Positions 48,973 to 60,828 are shown, numbered from the stretch's first letter. The stretch: 64,000 bases of DNA from Channa striata (GCA_033026295.1 CM065170.1:15262040-15326039); one strand, 5' to 3'. The notes: generated from the letters alone by a model not told the origin. Made by a program: numbers and translations.

Positions 48973-51900
48973 CTAATCATAATTCCTGTGTGTGATATAG
49001 CACAGAGTGCCACTTTTTGGCTTGAGTGTGCCATTGTCCTGGATGGAAAAGCTCTGTCCTGGGACAAGGGTGAAGTCAAACCTTTGGAGCAACTTGGCCA
49101 TCACCACCTTAGCCTCAATCTGAAAACACAACATGAAACCTGGATTAAAGTAGTATGTCATTATGCATTGTGGGTGAAAGTTTTAATTATCACCCACCTG
49201 AGCAAAGTTCTGTCCCAGACATGAGCGTGGGCCGAGGGCAAAGGGATAGTAAGAGTAGTAAGGCCTGGTGAAAGAGAGGGGACAAATTTAGTTGAATAGA
49301 CTGCCTCCTTCAGCTGTCTGCTGTAAACCTCTAAGTTGAAAATAAAATGTTATTAGCTATAAATCTCTTTATGTTACTTACTTGGGAGCATCTGGGTGAA
49401 ATCTGTCTGGATCAAATGTCAGCGGGTCTGGGAAGAATGTATTCAGTCTCCCACTTACATACGAGTTGAACTGAACAGTTTGAGCATTTTGAGAGCAAGT
49501 TATACTTTTTAAAACAAATTCATATTATCTTGTGTATGTTATGTATATAAACACAATATTAACACTATTTGGGGTCTGAGGTACAAACGCACTCAAATGT
49601 GAATGACTCACAAAATAGGTGTTTCCTCCAGGTATGTGGATACCATTAATGACTCTGTCTTCTGGTACATAGCGAGCCGTACCTGGAGCTGTAGAGTAAA
49701 GCCTTAGAGTCTCCTTTAGCACCTGGAAGGGAAGGTTACAGTGTGAACTTCACATCTTTGGTCCATTGCTTTAATAACGTGGCATATTTTAGAGTTTATG
49801 TCAGTTACAGTTGTTATCTGTAGATGACAACAACCCATATAAAAATCTTAATATAACTGAGAAGGATGAATAAATGAATAGTATGTATATTTATAGATGA
49901 AATATGCTACTGAAAAGCCGAACCATGATTTTCCCCAACTTCGACATGTACCTGTGAGAGATAGGTCAGTTGACTCAGGTTGTCATAGCTTACTTCCTGT
50001 TTCATCCCAATGACATCTTGCACCTCTTTTCTCGCTCTGAGAAAAAAAACACAGTTTAGAAACCATCAACAGCCAACAGCTATATTAAGATGCTGTTATT
50101 TTACTGCATTACTAGTTCTTACTTCTCCAGTACATCAGGATGTCTTCCGAGGGACATGACGCAAAAGGCCAGAAGATTAGCTGTTGTTTCTTGTCCTAAA
50201 ATGAGAAAAAAAAGATACTAAAACCGACACTGGATTTTCTCTACTCAACTTTGATCTTGTTGGCCTGCAGTTTGGATTTGTTGCTTATCTGTGCTCGACT
50301 GGGTGAGAAGTTTCTTCTAATGAATCAAATCAGAACTTGCACATTCACAGTTGATCATCCATGACAAAAAGAAAAGTACCAATATTTCAGTATGCTTAAT
50401 AAAATCTGTCAACCTTTCATTTTGAAAGAAGAAACATGTCACCCAGTGGAGCAAGTGTGTCTGGTTGCTCTAGTTTTTAATGGGTCAAGTAATGTATAAT
50501 AATATATAAAAAGCAGTTTAAATCATAATTATTGAGAATCCCCACTTCATTATATGTCCATTCATCATATAAACGCAAAGATACAGAAGAAAACAATTGA
50601 ATTCACTGTGGTACTGATGGTTAGCCCATACACTTTGTGTAAAATGTCCTTTAAAACATTGTTAGCATTTGTTTTTGCTACCGAGAATCTGATTTCTAAT
50701 TTATTTTGAAGCACTGAACACGTCAAACCACACATGAAACGGTCTTACCAGCAATGAAGAATGTCACAAAATTATCCAACATAAGCTCTTCATCTTCCTC
50801 AGTCATATTTTCCTCTGGAAAGACAGGTAAACTGATTTAACATGAAAACTATTATCTGGCTGATGTTCTTTTAATATTACTTTTAAGCACCAGGATACAT
50901 TTAGGCTCGGTGCAGTTTAGTAAGATATGTACAATTAAGCAGATATTTAATAGTTATGTATGAAATGTGTACTCTCTATGTGTGACAGTTTCTGACTTAA
51001 ATATGGATTAATACATGGATACATACACTCTGTACTTTCAAATATGAGGACTTCTCTGCAACAGAAACTGCAACTCCCAAAACCTCCAACACGAAACTAT
51101 TTAAGCATTCTTTTTATTTTATCAAATTTAGTCTGAAATTTAGAGACCATAACCTTCGCCAGCAGATTTGATGATCTGCGTGAGGATGTCCTTGGGGACG
51201 TCCTCTCCATTTTGCATGGCAGTCTTTCTTTCACGTATCCACTGAGCTCCAGTTATGCGCAGCAGATGGCAAGCTTCCCTTACTTTATTAATGAATGGTT
51301 TGTTCTTTGGTTTAAACTGGAAACATACATACATATATTTATTTTAGTTTAGACAGTGTTAACTATATAAACTCCATAAAAACTTCTGCAAAGTCATACC
51401 TCAAAAAATGCGTCTCTGACATAGTAAATCATCCCTTTAAGACACAGGTCGATGGCTTCGGAGAAACGTGTAATATTCTGAAGCAAGTCTAAATCCACAC
51501 CAAATGCAACCTGAGGGTTATCAAGGAAACAAACAAATACATGAACATCATAATAGTTGCAAATTAATTAGAACTTTTAATATTGAAGAAAAAGTCTGCA
51601 TCAGGGCGATGGCATGTTACCTTAGCAATAACATCAAAGGTAACACCATTGAATAGATGAAGCATGTTGGTTTCTGTTTTCTTATCAGCTGCATCTGAAA
51701 GTTTACTCATCAGTGTCTCTGCGCGTTCATTGAAGGTGCCCATTAAACTTTTCAAATACCTAGAAAATAATATTTAGGCAGATGAATTGCAGATCCATTA
51801 CACAACTGCAATACTGCACATAAAATTTGTGAAGCAGAATTTACATTTATATAAAGTCAAGTGGAATAAAGTCAATAACTTACACACTGCTAAACGCAGG

Positions 51901-53395
51901 GTCAATGATCCGGCGCTGTTTATACCACTTCTCGTGGTCCTGTGCCGTTATTAGGCCATAACCTAGGAACCTTGGACCCAAAATAGTTCACAGAAACTTA
52001 TACAGAAGAACAGAACATGTATAATACAGAATAAAATATCAAATTAAGGTTTTAAATTGTTCAACGAGACAAAACATCCAAAACATACCACGATTACTTA
52101 GATTCACTTTCAAGTTTAAGATGCTATATTTTATTATTTTAACTTCAATAAGTCAACATTTTGATTTACACATAACATGAAAAGAACATTTTTGCAGGCC
52201 ATGACATGGCAAAAAACGTTTATCCGTATCAAGGGCTATTAGAGCTAATCTACTGATCTGATAACTTACCTTTGACCAAACAGATTGACGACTCTCCTGT
52301 AGGCCAGTTCACCTTTGGGGTACTTTGGGGACATCATGATATCCTAAAACCAGAACCATTACAAGAGGGAACATGGAAAGATGCAGAATCCTTGTAAACA
52401 TTAACAATATTTGAAATATGCTTATCCATTTTAAAAATATGTCAAAAAGAAACCCTTAAATGCCACATTAAGTGCCACTTAAGGTAGGGTTTTATCAGCA
52501 AGGACTTTTAGAGCAGGTTGGCCTTTTTCCTAAGACACAGTTCAATGTGCAATGTTTACAAAAATGATTTTCACACCCTCTTGTGAGGTGTTGAGTTACC
52601 TTTGTTGTCTCTGGACAGTACACACAGACCATAATGTAATGCAGAGTATTCAACCTATAAACAGGCCCATATTCCTCAGCCCTGTAAATGACAGTTTAAT
52701 TGTAAGTTCACATCATCTGTAGTTACATAATAAAGAACACGATAGCATTTGAACGTGTAGAGCAAAAATTCATGTGCAAAAACATCAAAGGAGAGACAAC
52801 AACAAACTGCATTAATAAACAGGAAGACTTTACATTACTGAAACTAACGCCATAAGTTTCCATTGAACGTAGCTTGGTATAACCTAATAGCAGCGTAAAG
52901 TGCAGGAGTCCCTGCAGTTTATTAGTGCCTTTGTTTGGAGCGGATTTCCCACGACGCTGAGTGTTTAACTATTGCAGTCAACGATTTACATTTACTGTAA
53001 CTGTAACTAACCACTCCAGCATTTTTGGTGAACACCTCCGTCGTTTTCCATGGCCCGTAGCATCGTCAGTGAATGTCCAAACAAAAAGCTGAGGACCAAA
53101 ACACAGTGTCAACGAAAGTCAATCAAATGTTTTAGCTAAAGCTAATGCAAAAATAACAGGTGGTAAGAAAACTAGCGTTAGCAAGTTAATTCTACTGTTA
53201 ACATTTAATCTGGACAACGCCCTTAAACTGACGTAAAGTTACTTACCTGCTTCTCGGTGGTCCAGGTATGTGGTCATATTTCATGTGAATGTATTTAAGA
53301 TACAAACAGTAGCTAAGAAATGCAGCGACAATCAGAAAAAACAATAAGACGACAGCGTGAGCAGCCCAGCTCAACAGGACATATAAAACAGCCAT
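48973..53395 (-). pseudogene. cyp46a1: cyp46a1-like copy 1: 15 exons, frameshift in exon 2
   Basis: CYP46A1 is the microsomal cytochrome P450 that 24-hydroxylates cholesterol, chiefly in brain. Exons in transcript order: 53247-53395, 53012-53088, 52600-52681, 52270-52343, 51884-51970, 51621-51759, 51400-51510, 51154-51316, 50749-50814, 50123-50195, 49952-50036, 49612-49722, 49382-49470, 49198-49264, 48973-49119. All splice sites are GT-AG. Seen: an N-terminal membrane anchor and IPGPPRS hinge (exon 1), I-helix AGQETTAN (exons 9-10), KETLR ExxR helix (exon 12), and heme loop FALGPRSCLG (exon 14). Exon 2 is 77 nt, against 78 in copy 2, because a T run at 53022-53026 (+ strand) has five T instead of six. 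The shift gives a TGA early in exon 3, after about 85 residues. The upstream region also lacks the CCAAT block. A one-base assembly error in the run would make this an intact gene. Confidence 0.8.
53022..53026 (-). other. Frameshifting homopolymer in cyp46a1 copy 1 exon 2
   Basis: The + strand reads GCATTTTTGGTG here with five T, and GCATTTTTTGGTG with six T at the matching place in copy 2 (about 59218-59223). In copy 2 the frame continues HQKMLEW into AEEYGP; in copy 1 it does not. Confidence 0.85.
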
Positions 53396-53540
53396 TTTAA
53401 TCAGTGGAGGTCCACCGACCACAGAACGTCTGTCCACTCTGGAGAACACAGATGAGGTTCCCTTTTCAACGACGTAACGAAGTGAGAGGCGCAGCGAAGC
53501 CTCAAGAGGCGCAGGCTCTGCCCCCTTAAAGGACCAGTGA
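53396..53540 (-). promoter_or_regulatory. Upstream region of cyp46a1 copy 1, duplication junction 1
   Basis: About 90 bp upstream of the ATG the sequence passes directly into GAGAGGCGCAGCGAAGCCTC (from 53484). The C-rich and CCAAT-containing 100 bp present at 47781-47883 and 59667-59775 are absent. A 16-bp extra stretch (AGGTCCACCGACCACA-like) also lies at about 53408-53428 compared with copy 2. The minimal promoter of copy 1 is therefore altered. Confidence 0.7.
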
Positions 53541-54071
53541 GCCTGGACTAAACATTGTTCAGGAAAACAATCACAGCTCAGCATGTTCATACTCGATTTT
53601 ACATTTACTACTGTATAACTTTTAGTTCTACAGTATATGGAAGTCAACATTTGACAAGAGACTCTGATCAAAGCGGTTTAGTGTCCACATCTTTGCTTTT
53701 ATTTGAGCCATTCAGCTGCACGTAGTTAATAAAACACTTCAAGTACTTTTGGCTCATGTTTTTTTTTCCTTTTTATCATCACTGATTGTTACATTCTAAA
53801 GACAGTAAAGAGTTTCCGGTCTTCTTAAAACGTGACCCCCAATATATTTTTATGAGCCGACTTTCCTACTTAAGCTGATCTTATTACAAAAACTACAACA
53901 GAGACTTGAAGTTCAGCTTCACTACAGCTCAGAGAATTCAGAGTTTAACAGGTGCTTTGGGGATTTCTATGCAGGGTCACTGCGCCCTCCTGTGACAAAA
54001 CCCAGTGCTGTTCAGCAATTTGAACAGGACAAAAGTGACAAACAAATATAATTGCAATAATTTCTGAAACT

Positions 54072-54077
54072 TTTATT
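54072..54077 (-). terminator. cyp46a1: Poly(A) signal, cyp46a1 copy 2
   Basis: AATAAA on the - strand, about 570 bp downstream of the stop codon, at the same relative place as in copies 1 and 3. Confidence 0.5.
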
Positions 54078-54307
54078 AAGTTTAATTGTATAATTTGCAT
54101 TTATTTGACCAAATATGAATTATTTTATTGGTGTTCAGTGGCATAGTTGTTTAAAAGCAGTTACATAGAGCTGTAAGGCCCATTCATTCAGCTTGACCAA
54201 AGAAGCAATGATACTGATCTTAACATTATTGTAAGTTATTAGAAAATAGCATAATCATATAATAATCATAATCTGTGTGTTTAATTAAAACCTAAATATC
54301 AAAACAG

Positions 54308-54540
54308 ACTGTGACTCAGTTGGTAAAGCAGTTGTCCACAGACCACAGGGTCAGTGATTCAATCCTCGGTCCCTCTCTGCAGCATATCGACGTGTCTTTG
54401 GCCAGGAACTGAACCCCTAATTGCTCCCGGGGGGCCAGATGAGCCCCCTTCATGACAGCCATTGCCATCATTTGTGTATGTACCAAAATTACTCTGTAAG
54501 TCGCTTTAGATAAAAGCTTCTACTAAATGTAAATATAAAT
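54308..54540 (+). mobile_element. tRNA-derived SINE, longer version, in cyp46a1 copy 2 flank
   Basis: This is the same SINE insertion as in copies 1 and 3. It keeps about 38 bp (GCTCCCGGGGGGCCAGATGA then GCCCCCTTCATGACAGCC) that the other two lack, and a CCCTCTCTGCAG stretch after box B. The missing 38 bp is flanked by short direct repeats (ATTGC), which suggests slippage deletion in copies 1 and 3. Confidence 0.8.
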
Positions 54541-54645
54541 CAACTAAAAAAAGTAAAAGAACAAGTCAGCAGATAAACAGACTTTTGGTTAGTTTTTCTG
54601 ATCACACTATTGTAGTTTGTTGGTTATATAGTACAACATGAGATT

Positions 54646-57600
54646 CTAATCATAATTCCTGTGTGTGATATAGCACAGAGTGCCACTCTTTGGCTTGAGT
54701 GTGCCATTGTCCTGGATGCAAAAGCTCTGTCCTGGGACAAGGGTGAAGTCAAACCTTTGGAGCAACTTGGCCATCACCACCTTAGCCTCAATCTGAAAAC
54801 ACAACATGAAACCTGCATTAAAGTAGTATGTCATTATGCATTGTGGGTGAAAGTTTTAATTATCACCCACCTGAGCAAAGTTCTGTCCCAGACATGAGCG
54901 TGGGCCGAGGGCAAAGGGATAGTAAGAGTAGTAAGGCCTGGTGAAAGAGAGGGGACAACTTTAGTTGAATAGACTGCCTCTTTCAGCTGTCTGTTGTAAA
55001 CCTCTAAGTTAAAAATAAAATGTTATTAGCTATAAATCTCTGTATGTTACTTACTTGGGAGCATCTGGATGAAATCTGTCTGGATCAAATGTCAGCGGGT
55101 CTGGGAAGAATGTATTCAGTCTCCCACTTACATACGAGTTGAACTGAACAGTTTGAGCATTTTGACAGTAAATTAAAAAAAATAAATAAATCATATTATC
55201 ATCTTGTGTGTGTTATGTATATAAACACATTATTAACACTATTTGGGGTCTGAGGTACAAACGCATTCAAATGTGAATGACTCACAAAATAGGTGTTTCC
55301 TCCAGGTATGTGGATACCATTAATGACTCTGTCTTCTGGTACATAGCGAGCCGTACCTGGAGCTGTAGAGTAAAGCCTTAGAGTCTCCTTTAGCACCTGG
55401 AAGGGAAGGTTACGGTGTGAACTTCACATCTTTGGTCCATTGCTTTAATAACGTGGCATATCTTAGAGTTTATTACAGTTACAGTTGTTATCTGTAGATG
55501 ACAACAACCCATATAAAAATCTTAATATAACTGAGAAGGATGAATAAATGAATAGTATGTATATTTATAGATTAACTTTGCTACTGAAAAGCTGAACCAT
55601 GATTTTCCCAACTTCGACATGTACCTGTGAGAGATAGGTCAGTTGACTCAGGTTGTCATAGCTTACTTCCTGTTTCATCCCAATGACATCCTGCACCTCT
55701 TTTCTTGCTCTGAGAAAAAAAGCTAAATTTAGAAACCGTCAACAGCCAACAGCTATATTAAGATGCTGTTATTTTACTGCATTACTAGTTCTTACTTCTC
55801 CAGTACATCAGGATGTCTTCCCAGGGACATGACACAAAAAGCCAGAAGATTAGCTGTTGTTTCTTGTCCTAAAATGGGAAAAAAGATACTAAAACCGACA
55901 CTGGATTTTCTCTACTCAAATTTGATCTTGTGGGCCTGCAGTTTGGATTTGTTTATCTGTGCTCGACTGGGTGACATGTTTCTTCTTTCCAAAATATGTA
56001 GTCAACATAAGCCAAATGTGAATCAAATGAGAACTTGCACATTCACAGTTGACCTTCCACAAAAAAAGAAAGTACCAATTAAGTGCTTATAATATGTTTG
56101 CTAAAAATCTGTCAACCTTTGATTTTGAAAGAAGAAACGTCACCCAGTGGAGCAAGTGTCTCTGGTTGCTCTAGTTTTTAATTGATCAAGTAATGTATAA
56201 TAATATATAAAAAACAGTATAAAACATAATTATTGAGAATCCCCACTTCATTATATGTCCATTCATCATATAAATGCAAAGATACAGAAGAAAACAATTG
56301 AATTCACTGTGGTACTGATGGTTAGCCCATACACTTTGTGTAAAATGTCCTTTAAAACATTGTTAGCATTTGTTTTTGCTACAGAGGATCTGATTTCTAA
56401 TTTATTTTGAAGCACTGAACACGTCAAACCACACATGAAACGGTCTTACCAGCAATGAAGAATGTCACAAAATTATCCAACATAAGCTCTTCATCTTCCT
56501 CAGTCATATTTTCCTCTGGAAAGACAGGTAAACTGATTTAACATGAAAACTAATATCTGGCTGATCTCCTTTTAATATTACTTTTAAGCACCAGGATACA
56601 TTTAGGCTCATTGTAGTTTAGAAAGATATGTACATTTAGGCAGATACTAAATAGTTATGTATGAAAGGTATACTCTCTATGTGTGACAGTTTCTGACTTA
56701 AATAAGGATTAATACATGGATACATACAGTCTTTACTTTCTAATATGAGGTCTTCTCTGCAACAGAAACTGCAACTGCCAAAACCTCCAACACAAAACTA
56801 TTTAAGCATTCTTTTTATTTGATCAATTTAGTCTGAAATTTAGGGACCATAACCTTCGCCAGCAGATTTGATGATCTGCGTGAGGATGTCCTTGGGGACG
56901 TCCTCTCCATTTTGCATGGCAGTCTTTCTTTCACGTATCCACTGAGCTCCAGTTATGCGCAGCAGATGGCAAGCTTCCCTTACTTTATTAATGAATGGTT
57001 TGTTCTTTGGTTTAAACTGGAAACATACATACATATATTTATTTTAGTTTAGACAGTGTTAACGATATAAACTCCATACAAACCTCTGCAAAGTCATACC
57101 TCAAAAAATACATCTCTGACATAGTAAATCATCCCTTTAAGACACAGGTCGATGGCTTCGGAGAAACGTGTAATATTCTGAAGCAAGTCTAAATCCACAC
57201 CAAATGCAGCCTGAGGGTCATCAAGGAAACAAAGAAATACATGAACATCATAATAGTTGCAAATTAATTAGAACTTTTAAAATTGAAGAAAAATTCTGTA
57301 TCAGGGCGATGGCATGTTACCTTAGCAATAACATCAAAGGTAACACCATTGAATAGATGAAGCATGTTGGTTTCTGTTTTCTTATCAGCTGCATCTGAAA
57401 GTTTACTCATCAGTGTCTCTGCGCGTTCATTGAAGATGCCCATTAAACTTTTCAAATACCTAGAAAATAATATTTGGGCAGGGGAATTGCAGATCCATTA
57501 CACAACTGCAATACTGCACATAAAATCTGTGAAGCAGGATTTACATTTATATAAAGTCAAGTGGAATAAAGTCAATAACTCACACACTGCTAAACGCAGG

Positions 57601-59592
57601 GTCAATGATCCGGCGCTGTTTATACCACTTCTCGTGGTCATGTGCCGTTACCAGGCCGTTACCTAGGAACCTTGGACCCAAGGAACACAATAGTTTACAG
57701 AAAATTATACAAAAGAAAAGAACATAATATAATAATAACATAATAATACAGAATACAATATCAAATTAAGGTTCTAAATTGTTTGACATAATGAAACATT
57801 CAAAACATACCAAGATTACTTGCATTAACTTTCCAGTGTAAGATGCGATATTTTATTATTTTAACTTCAATAAGTCAACATTTTTATTCACACATAACAT
57901 GGCAAAAAAGTTTATCCGTATCAAGGGCTATTAGAGCTAATCTACTGAACTGATAACTCACCTTTGACCAAACAGATTGACGATTCTCCTGTAGGCCAGT
58001 TCAGCTTTGGGGTACTTTGGGGACATCATGATATCCTAAAACCAGAACCATTACAAATGGAACATGGAAAGATGCAGAACCCTTGTAAACATTAACAATA
58101 TTTGAAATACTCTTATCCATTTTACAAAAAAACAATAGGTGGAACTTAAGGTGGGGTTTTATCAGCAAGTTCTTTTAGAGCAGGTTGGCCTTAGAGATAG
58201 GAAAAACAAATCTTTTGACTGACTCGGATCTTTAACTCTGGAACAGCAAAGTGAAAGTTCATCTTACACCACGTGATGCTGTAGCCCTATTTTGGGCCGC
58301 AGTTCTAAAACACTATTATTGTGTATTATAATATTAGGTATTATTATAATACACAAACTGCCACAAGCAATTCAAACCATGTGAAAACCTAGTAACGCAA
58401 ATACACACCCCAATAAAGTCACTTGTGTCCTGCATCCTCTCTGCCATTGTTTTTAACAGCGCAACAGTGACTTGGTGGCTGTCACGTGACAAATGAACTA
58501 AAGAACGATCCAAAAAGATCCGTAACGAATCGAATGAACGACTCGTGAGAGAACTGCTGTGAACTTGCTGTTCGCCACAAAGCGGCCTGGCTGTCACGTG
58601 ACAAAAGAGCAGAGACCGAAGGACGGACGCACAGCTCAGTGAGTTGTAAACGACTCGTTTCTGTTTCCTGCTGACTGAGCTTTTGCACCTCATGCCATGT
58701 GGCGAGAGAAGGTACTGCACGAAAATGAACGAATCACTCACTGAGAGGACTCATTACTCCAGAGTCATATGCAAGATTAGTTCACACTGAACGAATCACT
58801 CACGAACGACACATCACTAGTTGGCCTTTCCATTAAAATACTTTGACACAGTTCACTGTGCAATGTTTACAAAAATGATTTTCACACCATCTTATGAGGT
58901 GTGGAGTTACCTTTGTTGTCTCTGGACAGTACACAAAGACCAAGATGTAATGCAGAGTATTCAACCTATAAACAGGCCCATATTCCTCAGCCCTGTGAAT
59001 GACAGTTTTATTGTAAGTTCACAATAAATCTGTAGTTACATAATAAGGAACACGATAGCATTTGAACGTGTAGAGCAATAACTCATGTGCAAAGACATCA
59101 CAGGAGAGACAACAACAAACTGCATCAACAAACAGGAGCAACTGCCAAGACGCTGAGTGTTTAACTATTGCAGTCAACGATTTACATTTACTGTAACTGT
59201 AACTAACCACTCCAGCATTTTTTGGTGAACACCTCCGTCGTTTTCCATGGCCCGTAGCATCGTCAGTGAATGTCCAAACAAAAAGCTGAGGACCAAAACA
59301 CAGTGTCAACGAAAGTCAATCAAATGTTTTAGCTAAAGCTAATGCAAAAATAACAGGTGGTAAGAAAACTAGCGTTAGCAAGTTAGTTCTACTGTTAGCA
59401 TTTAATCTGGACAACGCCCTTAAACTGACGTAAAGTTACTTACCTGCTTCTCGGTGGTCCAGGTATGTGGTCATATTTCATGTGAATGTATTTAACATAC
59501 AAACAGTATCCAAGAAATGCAGCGAAAATCAGAAAAAACAATAAAACAACAGCGTGAGCAGCCCAGCTCAACAGGACATATAAAACAGCCAT
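54646..59592 (-). CDS. cyp46a1: Cholesterol 24-hydroxylase-like P450, copy 2, 15 exons, 506 aa
   Basis: Exons in transcript order: 59444-59592, 59208-59285, 58911-58992, 57962-58035, 57584-57670, 57321-57459, 57100-57210, 56854-57016, 56450-56515, 55796-55868, 55625-55709, 55286-55396, 55055-55143, 54871-54937, 54646-54792. These total 1521 nt with GT-AG introns and unbroken phase. The product starts MAVLYVLLSWAAHAVVLLFF (membrane anchor), then the hinge HIPGPPRS, the W..R region HEKWYKQRRIID, I-helix FFIAGQETTAN (Gln where human has His), KETLR, FDPDRFHPD, and heme-binding FALGPRSCLGQNFAQ with the cysteine ligand. Human CYP46A1 is 500 aa. Compared with copies 1 and 3 it carries several private replacements (for example N for Y in LGYGL, I for T in exon 6, AAFG for VAFG, DVFFE for DAFFE, C for S near the C-terminus). 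A MITE sits in intron 3. It is the only full-length intact copy in the window. Confidence 0.93.
58192..58819. mobile_element. Non-autonomous hAT-like MITE in intron 3 of cyp46a1 copy 2
   Basis: The 628-bp insertion is flanked by a perfect 8-bp duplication GTTGGCCT (58184-58191 and 58820-58827). The matching place in copy 1 has GGTTGGCCTTT once, with no insertion. Its ends read TAGAGATAGG and, reverse-complemented, TAGTGATGTG, which are short imperfect terminal inverted repeats of hAT type. An 8-bp target duplication also fits hAT. No transposase is encoded. Internally GGCTGTCACGTGACAAA occurs twice, at 58477-58493 and 58589-58605, and GAACGAATCACTCA occurs twice near the right end. Confidence 0.85.
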
Positions 59593-59812
59593 TTTAATCA
59601 GTGCAGAGCGTCTGTCCACTCTGGAGAACACAGATAAGGTTCCCTTTTTAACAACAGAACCCCCGCCCCCCTCCTTCTCCTCGTCGTCCAAACACTGGGA
59701 GTTGAAAATTATTTCTGAGTATTTCGGCAAAGCGAACCAATCAAGACGTGGGAGAGGAGCGGGGCAGCAGGTAGACGAGAGGCGCAGGCTCTGCCCCCTT
59801 AAAGGACCAGTG
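59593..59812 (-). promoter_or_regulatory. cyp46a1: Upstream region of cyp46a1 copy 2, duplication junction 2
   Basis: Going upstream from ATG 59592, about 70 bp are shared with copy 1. Then a C-rich tract at 59661-59672 is followed by the block also seen upstream of ccdc85c, with CCAAT at 59737-59741 (+ orientation, inverted relative to the gene) about 145 bp from the ATG, and GCGGGGCAG. The placement suits a proximal promoter. The block has lost one GAGGCGCAG repeat compared with 47781-47940. Confidence 0.65.
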
Positions 59813-60828
59813 AGCCTGGACTAAACATTGTTCAGGAAAACACTCACAGCTCCGCATGTTCATACTCGATTTTACATTTACTAGTGTATAACTTTTAGTT
59901 CTACAATATATGGAAGTAAACATTTGACAAGAGACTCTGATTTAGCGGTTTAGTGTCCACATCTTTGCTTTTATTTGAGCCATTCAGCTGCACGTAGTTA
60001 ATAAAACACTTCAAGAACTTTTGGCTCACGTTTTTTTTCCTTTTATCATCACTGACAGTAAAGAGTTTCCATTCTTCTTAAAACGTGATCCCCAATATAT
60101 TTTTATGAGCCAACTTTCCTACTTAAGCTGATCTTATTACAAAAACTACAACAGAGACTTGAAGTTCAGCTTCACTACAGCTCAGAGAATTCAGAGTTTA
60201 ACAGGTGCTTTGGGGATTTCTATGCAGGGTCACTGCGCCCTCCTGTGACAAAACCCAGTGCTGTTCAGCAATTTGAACAGGACAAAAGTGACAAACACAA
60301 TTTCGATCATTTCTGAAACTTTATTAAGTTTAATTGTGTAATTTGCATTTATTTGACCAAATATGAATTATTTTATTGGGTTTCAGTGGCATAATTGTTT
60401 AAAAGCAGTTACATAGAGCATAGAGTTACATCAGCTTGACCAAAGAAGCAATGATACTGATCTTAATATTACTGTAAGTTATTATAAAATAGCATAATCA
60501 TATAATAATCATAATCTGTGTGTTTAATTAAAACCTCTATGAAAACAGACTGACTCAGTTGGTAAGGCAGTTGTTCACGGACCACAGGGTCAGTCGTTCG
60601 ATCCTCGGCAGCATATCGACGTGTCTTTGGCCAAGACACTGAACCCCTAATTGCCATCATTTGTGTATGTACCAAAATTACTCTGTAAGTCGCTTTGGAT
60701 AAAAGCTTCTACTAAATGTAAATGTAAATCAACTAAAAAAAGTACAAGTCAGCAGCAAAACAGACTTTTGGTTAGTTTTTCTGATCACACTATTGTGGTT
60801 TGTTGGTTATATAGTACAACATGAGATT
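59813..60828. other. 3' flank of cyp46a1 copy 3 (duplicated segment)
   Basis: This is homologous to 47941-48972 and 53541-54645. It contains AATAAA on the - strand at about 60320-60325 and a SINE at 60548-60728. No gene is present. Confidence 0.75.
60548..60728 (+). mobile_element. tRNA-derived SINE in the 3' flank of cyp46a1 copy 3
   Basis: This is the same insertion as at 48688 and 54308. It has box B-like GTCGTTCGATCCTCGG and the tail CTGTAAGTCGCTTTGGATAA. It lacks the 38 bp kept in copy 2, as does copy 1. Confidence 0.8.

Larger units (their letters stand above)
53541..54645. other. 3' flank of cyp46a1 copy 2 (duplicated segment)
   Basis: This is homologous to 47941-48972. It contains AATAAA on the - strand at 54072-54077 and a SINE at 54308-54540. 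No gene is present. Confidence 0.75.

Noticed and set aside
54661..54897. Open frames on the + strand opposite cyp46a1 exon 15 in each unit
   Set aside because: They are antisense shadows that recur only because the exon is duplicated. The - strand encodes the conserved P450 C-terminus.
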